This document shows positions 47,355 to 59,888 of a stretch of DNA of 64,000 nt, one piece after another (within the stretch, counting starts at the first letter, position 1; every line of letters begins with the position of its first letter). A model generated the notes under the pieces. It did no database searches, was not told the origin of the DNA, and was given only the letters and a program-made list of their open reading frames with translations. Both the position numbers and the translations under genes were made by a program. The stretch is from Astrocystis sublimbata (Eukaryota; Ascomycota; Sordariomycetes; Xylariales; Xylariaceae), in contig JAJNNY010000012.1 of NCBI GenBank assembly GCA_022453515.1, forward strand, positions 124,001-188,000. The letters run 5' to 3'.

Positions 47355-48674
47355 CTACAGGGTATCTAAATATCCAGTCCAAGGTCTCCGTATTTTCTCC
47401 ACAACAAATGCGCTCCCGTTCAGGCGGGTCTGCAGTTCATGGATGATAGCTTTGTGGGCGGGCCAGTTGTGCTCGCCGACGACCTTGTCAAGAGTGGTCA
47501 AGAGACGACCCAATCGTGCAACGCGTGCAGTGAGGAGGCTCTGTAGAACGAGGTGCTCGTCATCGTCGTCTAGCTGTCTATTCCGGATGCTGATACCGTA
47601 TCCACGATTGCAGCTATCCTCACCGTTGTCGCTCTCCTCTCCATGTCTTTGCCGTGGTGTGTCCACGGGAACCTGCCCCAGATTGGGGACTGCGGCCGCG
47701 TCGCCCCATGAATTGCCCTGGCAAAGAGACCCCAGTGTCGACAGAATGCGCCGGCACATGGATAAGAGGAGCATCGTGTAGGCGGACTGCGCAGTGCATC
47801 TTCGGCACTCCAGGAGCTCTTCGCATTCAATCAGCGCCTTTTTCTGATACCGTAGCATGTCGTCGGCATTTCTCCACAGCTCGTTTTGCCCCCAAACGGC
47901 CACCTCTATAGCTTCGTAGGTGCTGACGGCCTGGGAGAAACAGGAACAGCTCGAGTCGCTTGTGTTGGGAGATGATGCCTCAGTTGATGCTTTGCTGTCC
48001 GAACTGAAAAGGGCGTCCTCGCGTTCTGGAGTGCTATTCCAAGACGATCTCATGTCTTCGGGCGTAAAAGTAAATTGTTGTTGCCATGGTCTCATTGCAT
48101 CCGAGGGGTCCATAAACTCCGCATCTGAAAGCAAGCCGGGGATGCTCTCGGGGGTGGTGAAGTCAGACACTTCGAATCCGCCGAGGCTCAAGTCCATATC
48201 TTCTAATGTGTTGTTGAATGTCGTATCATGATGCGTTATCGCTGACATGAACTCGCTATCGGCCGTTGTGTCCATAGGTACCGGCTCCGGTTTTGGATGT
48301 GATTGAAGCTGTGGGGTCTCTGGTGGCGTTGGTACCGCTGCTTGTGCTCTTGCTTGTGATTGTAGTTTTGATTGCGATTGTGATTTTTTATGGCTGTTTC
48401 CCCTAGGGGGGCTGGGATAACGGCAGTCGATCTTTTTGGCCAGGCATCGTTGGCAGCCCTTTGGCTCACCAGAGCATTTTAACTATCGGAAGAGCACGTT
48501 AGCCGACTGCTTCGCCCAATTCACGGGGATCGAGTTGCTCACCTTGCTTGTTCGACAGTTTGTGCAGGCAATCTTTGCTAACCTGCCCTCGCGCTTTCTT
48601 GAGAAGGGGGGCGTCGTCGTCTCAAACGTATACGACTCGTCTGATAGACTGTTGTGTTTTAATGTGCAGAACAT
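47355..48674 (-). CDS. Zn2Cys6 transcription factor, AflR-like; probable cluster regulator
   Basis: Two exons (48674-48543, 48482-47355) split by a 60-nt intron inside the zinc cluster give 419 aa. The joined motif is C37-x2-C40-x6-C47-x6-C54-x2-C57-x6-C64 (ACTNCRTSK|LKCSGEPKGCQRC...), a complete binuclear cluster. It is followed by a Gln/Pro-rich linker (KSQSQSKLQSQARAQ) and an AflR-like C-terminal region with CSCFSQAVSTYEAIE, LIECEELLECRRCTAQSAYTMLLLSMCRRIL and a terminal GSAFVVEKIRRPW. AflR-type proteins bind CG-rich half-sites upstream of cluster genes (family knowledge). It is the only regulator near the diterpene genes, 3 kb from the GGPP synthase, so a pathway-specific role is inferred. 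The start at 48674 is the first ATG in frame; the 30 residues before the cluster are poorly conserved-looking. Confidence 0.9.
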
Positions 48675-51600
48675 GGTGGATGATCTATGGCAAGCTAAGC
48701 CGCTCAGTCCAATTCAGTCTGGTTAGGTCAAGAAAAGCTCGTGAATATGAAGAATCAGGGTCTATCAGGTGGCCTAGTGTGTTGGGGGGGCGGCAGTTTT
48801 TGGGTTGTACACCTTATATATAATCTACTATAATCTACTTATGGCCCAGCATGGTCTTACGGATTCTACTTACTGTGAGTGCGCTATGTCATTCTCAATG
48901 CCCCCCCCCCTAGCGCCCACCACCAGGCACTTTCACGAGGGAATCGTCGTCTCAAGAAGACGGGACCCTGATGGCGCAGCCGCTTGACCTACCCTAGTCA
49001 TGGGCGGCAGGCAAGCCAGCAGGGGATCTGCTCAGTCTTAGATAAGGCTTAGTGTGTGTTTTCCAGACAGTCCGCATGTAAGCAAGGAATTGTCATCCGA
49101 TCACAGATGGCAGTAGGATGGCAACAGGCTGTTTGCAAGTTGCACGAGAGGATTTAGACTCTGCCTCCAATGAAGCTACAGCACGGCACCTGTCAAGCAG
49201 TCTTACTATGCTCCTCGAACCATCGTCAACTGATGCAGAACTCATGCCGAACCCATGCAGAACTTGGGCGGAACTCATGCAGAAGTCGTGCATAGCTCAA
49301 GTGCCCAAGCCAAGAGATCCTTCTCAGCTCTGTGGCCATTGGCCGTCACTCATTGGCTGGCTGCCCATCCTCTCGAGCTCCTCTCTCTGCGTCTCTCTGC
49401 GTCTCTAACCTTTTGCCTCCCCACGCCAAAAGGCGGTCTTATCGAACCTGAACTTCCCTGCATCTCGACCCCGGCCTTTGGCTCCTTGGCCGTCGCCCAG
49501 ACTACGCTAAACGACAGGAGCGTATGTAGGTAGACCAGATAAGTAGCTGCGCGACACGTCTCTGGTCTGCCTCTCTCTCTCTGTGGACTGACTGTCGTGG
49601 TGAGGCACAGCATGCAGTTTTGCTCTCGACAAGGGCAGAGAAAGCAACACTGAGAGCACACAATATGAGTAGAGCCTCAAGATATGAAAGACGAGAGATT
49701 CTTCTTGACATGTTTTTTGTGCGATCCATGCAGGCCCGATACCGAGTGTCAGGACCCTTCTGCAGTGAGGTATGTTATTGCAGGCACCGAATCCCGGCAC
49801 GGCAATTATTCCGCAGATCGGTGAGGCTACCGCAAACGCCGCAGACAGCTCTGTACATACACATAGACATATTACCTCGCTACTGCATGGCCTTCTGCAT
49901 GACGTTGGGGCGAGGTAACTCGTCCTGGTAACCGTTCCGCTCGCTCTCTAGCCATTTCCTGCCACTTTGCCTGCCGGAAGGCAGCTGAAAGCCTGAAACG
50001 CGGTCATGGTACAGTACACTAGCAGGACTACAAATACAACTTGATAGACGGGCCGCCGTAATCCACGACTAGTCGCCGGCTAGGTGCGCAGAACACTACT
50101 GCTTGCTAGCGACGCCATTTACAAAAAATCCCATACACACACACTCATAAGTAGCTACTTGGCATCACGTAATGCCGTGATAGCGCCTCATCTCAGCGGT
50201 AATGCGCTGTCGCGGCGCTGTTAAAGCCAAGCGGTCAATCTGGCCGCCATGGACGGATAAGCTTACACTACACACCAGGACAAGGTTGTATGTAAGCGAG
50301 CGAAAAAACACCTACCGAGCCTACGCATACATACTTGTCTAGCCTCGAGTTCTAACCACTCGAGCCACTCTACGTTGTACTAGTGTCGCATCTTTGCTGA
50401 CCCCAATCAGAATGCAATGTAGTAAATAACTTAACAATTACCTAATCTGAGGAAGTATCAGTATCAGCACACAATGTTGGTGTGGCAGTCCTACGCATAC
50501 TACTATCATGTCTGGACGTACGAGTAGGGACTATAAGCGCCTCACACGTAAGTAGGTGGTTTATCTTGATCCGACGGGTGTCTGCAAGCGATCAACCTTC
50601 CTTGATGTGAGCTGACTGACGGGCAGCTTGTGTGTGTATGTGCAGTAAATTAGCTCCCTCTCATGCAACAACCCGCGATCAAGTAGGATGGCTCCAACGA
50701 ACAACCCGCTTCCCGTCGTATATGCAGACTCGGCAATGGCGCCCAGGTGGCTGCGGCACATACGGCAATATCAAATTTTGATATCATTATGGTGCGGCCA
50801 AGTGCCAGGGGTCTCCCGCCAGCACACCTTTTTTTTTTCTCTCTCTCTCTTGCGGCACGAATCGGTGAGAATCTGGCCATTGTCCTAGAGGGTATGTATG
50901 TATGCCGGTATCGTGAGTTGTTCCCGAAGCGCCCAGGACGAGACCCAATACTCTCTGCACGTTTTTGCAACGGGGATGGGCGGACCACGCTGGATGTCTG
51001 GCCAATCAGTCCCGGTCTTCAGATAGCCTTCGATCGAGTCGAGGAAGCTAAGCAAATCGTTGGCCGACCCACGAGGTAAGCCGCTCCAGCTAGTTGCAGC
51101 TACGTATGTTAGTGAGATGTATCTATGATGCTTTGGTTCTAGAACAAAGTTTACCTACATAATAAGCTCATCCTGAGAATCCCATCATTACTAAGCCCCC
51201 GAGCGATGGAAGCCAGCGCGGTCTGACATTCCTCATTCGCACCAAATCACATCAACCGTCATCATGATGACGATAACTGCCCTCCAAATCCAAGCCATCT
51301 ACGCATAGCATGGTCGTGGCAGTATCGCTGTCGTACATGGAAGTGTCTGAAACTGGTGGTGGCAAATCAGTAAACGGTAACTTCCGCCTGAATCTACATT
51401 TAGATCAACAACGGTGGCATGTGCGCAATCGCTGTGCGGGTTAGATGAGTGGGCATCCAGGGTGCTAGCTAGGTAGTCGGTCTCGTCAGTCAGTCTCATT
51501 GTTGGTAGATAGATTACTTGTGGACCATCGTGGGTGCTCTCAAAACGCAGGCAGCGGCCAAGTGCGGCGTATTATGAAATCGGGTGTCAACTTGTCAAAG

Positions 51601-53362
51601 CGTGTTAGTTCGCACCCGGTAATAACAGCACGGTATCCGTCAATGGGGAGACTCACTCTCGACCGGTCAGCCACCATGTGGTCTTGGTGGTGTTTCTGGT
51701 GGTGCCGCCGAGAGGTTGGTCCCCCCCGGTTCACCGGAAATACCACGCGTACCAAGCCTTGCCTATGCCCACAATGGTATCGAAATACCACGGTACACGT
51801 TCCCACCCGTCATTCCACCCATACTACCGGTACCAGTCCGCAATAAGGCAAGGGGACAGGAACCGAGCATTGCAACGTGGAGCCCGCCCAGCTGCCCAGC
51901 TGTTGTTAAGCCAGCCGGATAATAAGTTATCGTGTTACAGGCGCATGGGTATTCGTGCCGTTTCACCAGAAATAGAAAGCCCAACTTGGCCCAGAGGGCC
52001 CTTCCCAATCATGCGCATCTCTTCTAGAAGGATAAATCTGGGCCCAACCCATGGTTTAGGTATTTCATATCAGAATTCATATATATTATCAACTCTAGTC
52101 CCTGTCCATAATCACTTTGTCGGTCTAGTTTAGCTGAGCTGCAAGTCTTGGCTGGTCTTTGGAACGCTGCAGACTGCTCAATAATGCCTGCCTACGGTTA
52201 GGTGGTAAGGTTGTGTGTCCTTATCTTGCCGTGAAAACTCGGCCTATGTGGACATCGTGGTGACGGGGTTCATGGACGCTGCTGATTCCAAATTCTTTCT
52301 ATCCCACAACCTAGCCAGAAGGGCCTTTATGCATGTGACGAGAGCAATGTGCTTCTTGAAAATCCAGACTAATTAGAAGAAAACGCGGCGTCGTGCTACC
52401 ATCCGCAGGAGAGGGGGAGTTTGATGCGCAATCAAACTCGAACACTAAGCATAGGCGCAAAAAGGTATTGTGATTTGATATGTGCAATGAACTTTTTCTT
52501 TTATCAAAGACAAGTTGGGTTAGGTACGTGCTGGCTTTTGCTGCGCGAAGCGACAGCAGACTCGGCTTAGAGCTATCTCGAATAGGTAGGTGCATCGGTT
52601 TGTAAATGAGCCAGAATCCCCTCCACTCTCTCACGTAAGATATCAATTTGAATGCCATGAGTGACCACAGAATCTAGAAGCAAGCCACAATTTTGAAAAT
52701 TATTGGTTACTGGCAGATGAGGGCAACTCGTCTCCGTGCCAATAATTGCCCAACGCATGCGTGCATATCTAGGTAAGTACCCCTAAGGAGATATCTTCAG
52801 CCCGCGGACGCAGTCCAGCGATTGATTATACGCTTTCCCGATAGATGTATCTATCTTGGCCCGAGGGCTGCTCGCCGATTTGAGAAGGTGTCAGTCCATC
52901 CTGTAGGCGTAGATATGTATCAGTCACTGTAAATAAGCTCGGAAAGGGATGGATGAATACCATCAATTACAGATGCTTGATGACCTGTGTGAGATAATTT
53001 TGGGAGAGGGCTCTGCGCTTAGTCCAGATCTCAATGATTTGTTGTTGCGCCTGCGTTTTATAACTATTTCAATTTGCAGCTTCATTTGGTGATGTACCCT
53101 AGGCTTATATCTGTTGACTGCTACTATAATATAACGATCATGAGGATTCAGTTCCCGTCTTCCTACACGAAATAGGCATATATGCGAAGCACGCGGTAGC
53201 AGGAATATGAAGATGCTGCTGTGCCGTACCAAGACCTCATGTCCTCCAACATTCTCAAATTCAGAGCCTGATACTGACTGTAGGGCCGAGTCAGTGCCTA
53301 TCAATGCCCATTTACTTCTTATTGCTGTTTCGTGGTTCTGAGAAGCGTTCCTAAGCTTTCGC
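48675..53362. other. Long gene-free region right of the cluster
   Basis: 4.7 kb with no supported genes. A C-run lies at about 48901-48910, an exact 11-bp tandem repeat at 49233-49298, and T11 plus (CT)n at about 50829-50850. Frames of 100-150 codons (e.g. 51678-52133) carry no recognisable domains. It marks a plausible right boundary of the diterpene cluster. Confidence 0.55.
49233..49298 (+). repeat. Minisatellite, six 11-bp units
   Basis: Six consecutive units of exactly 11 bp: ATGCAGAACTC, ATGCCGAACCC, ATGCAGAACTT, GGGCGGAACTC, ATGCAGAAGTC, GTGCATAGCTC. No phase slips occur; divergence rises to the right. No gene overlaps it. Confidence 0.85.
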
Positions 53363-56300
53363 TCATTCCAATGATAAGGTCATGGAGCCTTCAGGGGCTC
53401 CTATGTATGTATATCTTAGCGACTGCAACTTTGTCCCTGTTACCTCTACCACCTTCTCTTGCCCAGGAATGAGATCAAAGCCATTGTCGCTGAGGTTTGC
53501 ACCCCTCGTTTCTTCAAAGACGAATCCCTTCGTGGGACGCACAGCTGATATTGCGACTTTGGAGTCACCTGAAGCACTGAAGGTCACGTTGCGGTCGCTG
53601 AAGTCCAGGTACTTGAGGGGTTGTGGCCAATAAGTGTCGGAAGCCACCAGTTTGTTTTCGACTTTGAGCATGGCGTGGATGATGTAGGGGTCAGACCCTA
53701 CCCCTTTCGAACTCTCCACGCTTTCTTGTGCTGCTGCGGTGTTCTCCATGATGTCGTGGTTGCTGAGAATGTCGGTTGTGCTATTCGGATGTACCACCAC
53801 CGAATTGATCTCCGTGGGTGGTCCTACCTCCTGACCAGACTGAATACTGATGTATTTCACAGACACGTCGGCCTGAACTGGCTGTGTTTGGTTACTCACA
53901 ATCCACAAGTCAAACTTACTATCATTGATTGAATCCCTGGGGTCGACGTGCCCAGATGTCCAGTCGTGATACGTTTTTGATATGCCGATATCCAGAGGTC
54001 TCAGAGCGTTCTTGATCGCATAGTATGCGGGCTTCTTCAGAAGATGATAGTCAACGACGGCCCAGCTCATCGTCGGCCAGCAGTCGTTCAATTGCCACAC
54101 CAAAACACCTCCACATTTTCTCTTGCCCCAATCTCGTCGCCAAGATTTGTATGCAAAATGCATAGCCTCAGCTTGCACAATCTGGGTCAGATGCGTATAC
54201 GACGAGATATCATATTTCACCGTGAAGTTTTCGGTTACGTAGGCTGCCACTCGGCGCTCGTGGTCAATGGCTTTATTGCGGAAGTCCATCGTCATTGATC
54301 CCGGGTATCTTTGCTCCTCATCGGTGATCATACTACGTATCGTCTCCAAGTGAGGGTATGCCTCCACTAGATCATATCAGTACACACTCGAACATGCTAT
54401 TCATCAATCGCTTCGGGCTAATTCTCGACTCTGATGTTGATACACTTACTTCCGAACTCGCTTATGAATCGAGCAGACAACTGAGGCGCTTCTTGGTACC
54501 TGTTCATTGCACCATGCCATACTAGGGAATCCCATTAGCCATGTTCGTACGCAGGAGAACTTGATGACTTACTATCCCATTGATGTTTATCACCCACTGT
54601 TGGATCTGACGTGATCTTTCCGTCGCCCCAAGGACTCTACAAATCGTCGCTGTCAGTAACTCTACCTGAAGTAAAATAGGATCCCATAACCCGAGAGCTT
54701 GCATGTATTTTGTAAACAGACAAGCCCTTGGAAGCATTCTGTACCCCTGTGGCACGCCCAAAACAAGAGGGAGAGGAGAGAAACTTCAGCAGATACATAC
54801 GGTAGGATGACTATCAAAATCGAGAATTAGTTATCAGCTCAAATCGCAGATCTAGGGTACAGGCAGTCAAAGAGAAAGCATACTAGATAGCAAATTGGTG
54901 TTCTTCGGACACAATTTTTGGGAGAAGGTATTCGTAAGTGTATCGAGCTGGAAAAGTAGTCTTGAGCCAAGACTGAGGATCTTTATCTTCGTAATTGTAT
55001 TCAAGTCCGTAGCGTTCTTGGACCTGATAGTCTTCATTGCTGCCGGCCCAGATGATAAGCGAGGGATGCGACCTGAGTCGTCGGATATTCTGTCGCGCCT
55101 CTCTTTCAACAGATTCCAGGAAAAACTTGTATGTAGGATATGACGCGCAGGCGAAGGCGAAGTCTTGCCACACCAGAACTCCTAGTTCGTCACAAGCATC
55201 GTAGAAGGCATCGTGCTCGTAAATACCACCACCCCAAATCCGGATCATGTTCTGATTACCTTCATGCGCAAGTTTGACCCAATCGCGATAACGTTGCTCT
55301 GGAATCTGCGACAAGAAACTATCGGCTGGAATCCAACAAGATCCGCCACAAAAGATGTCCTGGCCGTTGATCCTGAAGAAGAACGATTTCCCAAACTCGT
55401 CCTCCTGTTGGATCAGCTCAGCCCGCCGGAAACCAATCATCTTGGACAGTGTATCGCAAGACCCCAGAGTGGCCCTCAGCTCATATCGAGTCGGAGTTCC
55501 GTGCGTGAAGGGATACCAAAGTTTTGGCTTGTCGATTTCAATTGGTGTTTCGACAACTCCGCTCGAATCAGCCGTGCATTCGGCTTCGAAGACGATCGAT
55601 CCATTTAGCGAAAGTGATAACTTAACAGTTTGACCGTCTGCGTTGGAAATCCGGGCCAAGATTCGGCCTGAACAGGTCAGAAGGTCTGGGCTGACCTCGC
55701 ATTCTGCCCAGACGTCATCCACCCTTGAGACGTATTGCTCAAGATAAACAGGCTTCCAGGGGCCAGCCGTGATTAGAATCGGGCCCCAATCCCAGCCCCA
55801 GTGGTCTGTATTTATATATTATCAGAATCAATTCTTTTTGTCCTCGTTTCACTAAAGCCGAAGTCTTGCGGCAATTCTACCCAACACCAAGTGTGGATGA
55901 TTGGGGCCATGGAGCAAAAAGAAACATTAGGTGAGTTGGGGTTGACCTACACTGGGCTTTTCGTACAGGGACTCGGCTGACCTCCGTCTGTCTCACATAG
56001 AAAGTGTGCTCGTGGGAGTGCTCCTTGACTAACTCCCTCCCGCGGAGCATAGCCGAGTCGAAATGGATCACAAGCTCGTTCTTGTCCTTCAACAGACTGG
56101 TCACATCGATACGATGAGAGATGAACATGTTATCTGACTTCAAAATCTCAGTATCATTCAACTGGACGGTCGCAAAGGTGTCTAGGCCCTCGAAAACTAA
56201 ATCCATGACGGTCGGCTTGTCGGACACTAGCTCTGCAGGCCTGGGAAAGTGTGTCTTATAGGTCCATGATTTTTCTGCAAGTGATCGAATCGCTAGCTCA

Positions 56301-56524
56301 TTGAGATCTAAGAAAGGGTGTGATATTCTTCACGACTGTCAGTTGTGAAATTCCAATGAGAATCCTACCAGAGATGTATTGTTGACATACTCCTTGTTGT
56401 CTAATAAATCGACGTGGACCTCAGTAGGTACTTTTTGTACCGGAAGCCATGGATTATCGGGTGATGAATCACTTTTCTCTCGAAACTGCCATCCTCCATT
56501 CAGATGATGCCGTGCACGAGCCAT
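53363..56524 (-). CDS. mndB: Beta-mannosidase B, GH2, intracellular
   Basis: Seven exons join in frame to 860 aa: 56524-56391, 56327-55951, 55805-54884, 54810-54801, 54636-54573, 54521-54450, 54366-53363. Exon 4 is a 10-nt microexon needed to link HQFAIY to HPTSPWGDGK. GH2 architecture is complete: sugar-binding domain (SWTYKTHFPRP, VFEGLDTFATVQLN), HWGWDWGP, a beta-sandwich, then the TIM barrel with NMIRIWGGGIYE, acid/base E428 in WAGSNED, nucleophile E524 in ISEFG, and VWQLNDCWP. The enzyme removes terminal beta-mannosyl residues from manno-oligosaccharides. No signal peptide follows the start (MARARHHLNGGW), matching the intracellular MndB group (about 845 aa) rather than secreted MndA. 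Nearby genes do not suggest a mannan-utilisation cluster. Confidence 0.95.
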
Positions 56525-58087
56525 AGCGTGTGTCTTCTGATAGTTATCAACAAGATGCTGCGGTCGTCAGTGCGGGAAATCATGAGCAGCACCTTTGGCA
56601 ACTGGATGCAAGAGGAAAGGTGCTCGACTGGCAAGCTGAAGCGTACCACATGAGATCTGGCTCCTTGTGGTCGAGGTGGAACGGTAACACACGAGAAGCT
56701 TTGGTGACAGTTCACGTCAATTCAAAGCTGCAGGTCGCAAAATAGGCGTCTCTATGTGAACCTGCCGATTCGAGCTTCGTTGAAGGCTCTTAATGCAGGC
56801 ACGGCACATACGTTGTTCGTACCTTGAAGTGGGTATTTACGGGGTATAAGTTCAAGCAGCGGTTGCCTCAGTAGCTGTCCCGCGAATATGATTCTAACAA
56901 CAAGAAGATATTGCCAGTCTTATTTTGTTTGACTTGGATGCGGGGGAGGGGTTGCTGTCGTACAATGCGGGGTTGGTTTATTGTCAAATTGCTTCACGGG
57001 GGTGTCTACTCGTCTACCAACGATTATGCGGAAGCTGTCGATGCCTTATTGACACTGTGGTTGGCAGTCATTGAGGTGGAAGACGCGACCTGGCTCTCCG
57101 CGTATGGTTTTCTCGGTGCGCAACCCTCCGAGAACCCGATTCGCCAATGATACCTATGTACATATATCATTCAATGCTTCAACATAGAGAAACGTCATAT
57201 TCACAGTTGTAACATCACCACTCTATTGACCTGCTAGAGTAGTATCGCTAAGTCACTAATTGAGATAAACAACCCAGCAAGTGAGAACCATTGCTCACGT
57301 CAATGCAAGGATCGAGCAAGGACTTAACAATAACCTGATTTGTGGGTTAGTCCTCGAGACAATTATGCCAACTCTTGTAGGCGGAAATAGTCGAAAGATG
57401 CAGCTTGGTCCATTGCTGATGTTGCAGGCCAAGCACGAGACTACAGTATCGCCAACAGCAGAAGCGCGACCATCTGCAGTCAGCTTCACTGAAGAGAGGA
57501 GTGAGCACCAACCCCAAGATGGATAGGCCCTCACCGCTTTGGTACTCTCATTTCTTACAGTCCCACGTCTAGACTTCTAGAGACATTCGTACCAGGTAGT
57601 GTCAGTTTTAAGTGATGACCTGAGAGCTACTACGTGTTACATAATACATCGACAGAGAGCCATGAACCCTATGCCATATGTCGCGAGTTTCCATTACGTT
57701 ATTCGCCATTTTTGGAGCCCCCAAAACGTTTATTCAACTCGTATGTTGCTTGCGTTTTCTACGTAGCTGCGCTTGAGCTACGGTATGCTGAGACCTTATC
57801 ATCACTGGCTACAAGATCGTGGCTGGGTTATACGCGCGTCTTGACCCGCACATGAATATGAATCACTCTGATGCATAAGCTTTCTGGCCCGTGACTCACG
57901 TTCTAATTATCAATGAAGATACGATCTGGCCTGAGCAAATTGGTGAATAAATATCCCCATGTATACGACTGAATATCCTCTGTCAATGAACACACACCGA
58001 TGGAATATTAGCTCGGCGCACAGCTTATATCTCGAAACCACTGTTCGCAAGATACCGAAAACAAGCTTACAAACAAAATATCAAACC
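56525..58087. other. Divergent promoter region, mndB and serine hydrolase
   Basis: 1.56 kb between divergent start codons. No supported gene; short frames at 56911-57150 and 57281-57526 lack motifs. An in-frame ATG at 57959 could extend the hydrolase by 43 residues but is not favoured. Confidence 0.5.
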
Positions 58088-59653
58088 ATGGATCTGCTTG
58101 AGTCTCCAGATTTCCCCTCTCACGTGGAAGAGCTCATAAAAAAGCACCACGTGCCTGGACTTGCTGTCGCCCTCATACAGGACGAGCGTGTTTTATCCGC
58201 AGGCTACGGGTGGGCATCGCTAGACCCGCCGAAGCCGTGCACCCCAGACACACTCTTCGATATCGCATCGTGTTCAAAGTCATTCACGGCCGCATCCGTC
58301 GCTTTACTGGTCCGTGACAACGATAAATATCCCGACGTGAAGTATGACGCCGTCATGTCAAAGTTGCTACCTGAAGATTTCGTCATGTCGGATCAAAGGT
58401 ATACAGATGCCGTCACAGTAGAGGATGTCCTAAGTCACAGGACAGGATTACCGATGTAAGCCTTATAGAAACAGATCTATTATCAGATGCTAAATCTCGC
58501 GTTGCATAGGCACGACGACTCATATCTGGGCCAGGGAGCCGCAAAGCCCGACGATGCAAGATCCGTCACAAGAAATCTGCGCAACTTGGAGATCACGGAA
58601 CCAATCCGATCAACGTACATGTACAACAACCTCATGTACACAGTCGCTACTCATCTTGTCGAAACCAAGAGCGGTCTCGCGTTTGCGGACTTCCTCCAAG
58701 AGCACTTTTTCGGACCCCTAGGCATGACATCGACCCATCTCCAACCGGAGCGAGCTCGGTCCCATGGCCTCGGCGATCGGATGTCCTATGGATACCAGTG
58801 GAGCACGAAAGATGAACTCTACGCCTGCTTCGCCGGTCCGCAGTGCCCCGAAGGGCAAGGGGCTGGCTCGATCGTCACGAGCGTGAACGACATGATACAA
58901 TGGGTGAAAGCTCTGATGAACAAGGAACATATGATCGACGAGGAGGTCTACGAGGGACTTACCACCATGCGAACATTCGAGAACCCCAAGCACGAATATC
59001 TGGAGCCATTCACCTCGCCGGCATTCTACACCGTCGGCCTATCTTGTTACTACTACAGAGGTGTTGTGATTATCGGCCACGACGGCGGCATCGATGGATT
59101 TGGCGGCAAATTCTTCTTCATCCCTGATTTCAAAGTGGGATGTGTCATATTAGGAAACTCGATTGAGGCCGGAAATGTCGCAGACATCCTGGGCCACGAG
59201 CTGATCGACGAGGTCCTCGGTGTTCCCAAGTCAGAGCGGCCGGACTGGATTCAACTGAAGGACGACGAGATCAAGAGACACGAAGATGACCCTGACCAGC
59301 GTGAGCTGCAGCGCATCTTGCGCGAAGAATCGGAGCCACAGAAGATGCCGCCAAGTGCGTACACGGGCGAGTATTGGAACCCGGGCTACAAAAGCATGAC
59401 GGTGGATGCCAAGAAGGGCAAACTCTTCGTCGATGCCAGCGACCGGTCAATGCCCTTTACCATGGACTTCGACCACGTGCGTGAGCAGACCGAATACATT
59501 GTCCTCGCCACAAACATCCCGTCGAAAGACTCCGTTCTCATGAGGATAAAATTCTTGTTTCGGAACGATAAGGCCGTCAAGATGGCAATAGATTTCACTG
59601 GGGAGGAATTTTATATCTGGTTCGATAGAGTGGACGCGGACGCTCTGGTGTAA
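58088..59653 (+). CDS. Beta-lactamase-fold serine hydrolase (class C/transpeptidase family)
   Basis: Two exons (58088-58455, 58510-59653) joined across a methionine codon give 503 aa. The start ACCATGG at 58088 was chosen; a 43-residue N-terminal extension from 57959 is unlike the family. The three active-site motifs are visible: S61-C-S-K64 (nucleophile and base), YNN at 161-163 and HDGG at 313-316, in the penicillin-binding/beta-lactamase (PF00144) fold. A C-terminal lipocalin-like region (about 400-503) ends EEFYIWFDRVDADAL. Fungal members include esterases, transesterases and peptidases; some sit in secondary-metabolite clusters. Substrate unknown. There is no signal peptide, so it is likely cytosolic. 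The 54-nt intron ends TGCATAG. Confidence 0.91.
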
Positions 59654-59777
59654 ATAGGTATTCAGCATGAGAGGGAATAGGCTGTAATCAACGATTCGGC
59701 GGCCTCAGCAAAGCTGCTTGAGCTTCCATTAAGCAAAGAACGCAAAAAAAAGAGACCGACGATTGTCGTCGATTTGA

Positions 59778-59888
59778 TGACCTCGCTGGGGGTCGAACCC
59801 AGAATCTCCTGATTATCATATGAACATCGTGCTGCTGCAACTTGACTCATGATCGTAGTCAGACGCCTTGCCATTGGGCCACGAGGCC
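59778..59888 (-). tRNA. tRNA-Arg(ACG) with a 39-nt intron
   Basis: Read on the minus strand, GGCCTCG (5' acceptor) pairs with CGAGGTC (one G-U), followed by discriminator A. The D-arm contains GCCCAATGGCAAGGC; anticodon stem TCTGA pairs with TCAGG; the T-arm is CTGGG-TTCGACC-CCCAG. The anticodon loop is C-T-ACG-A, interrupted after position 37 by an intron (59852-59814), the canonical location for eukaryotic tRNA introns. ACG (read as inosine-CG) decodes CGU/CGC/CGA arginine. Mature length is 72 nt before CCA addition. Confidence 0.93.
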
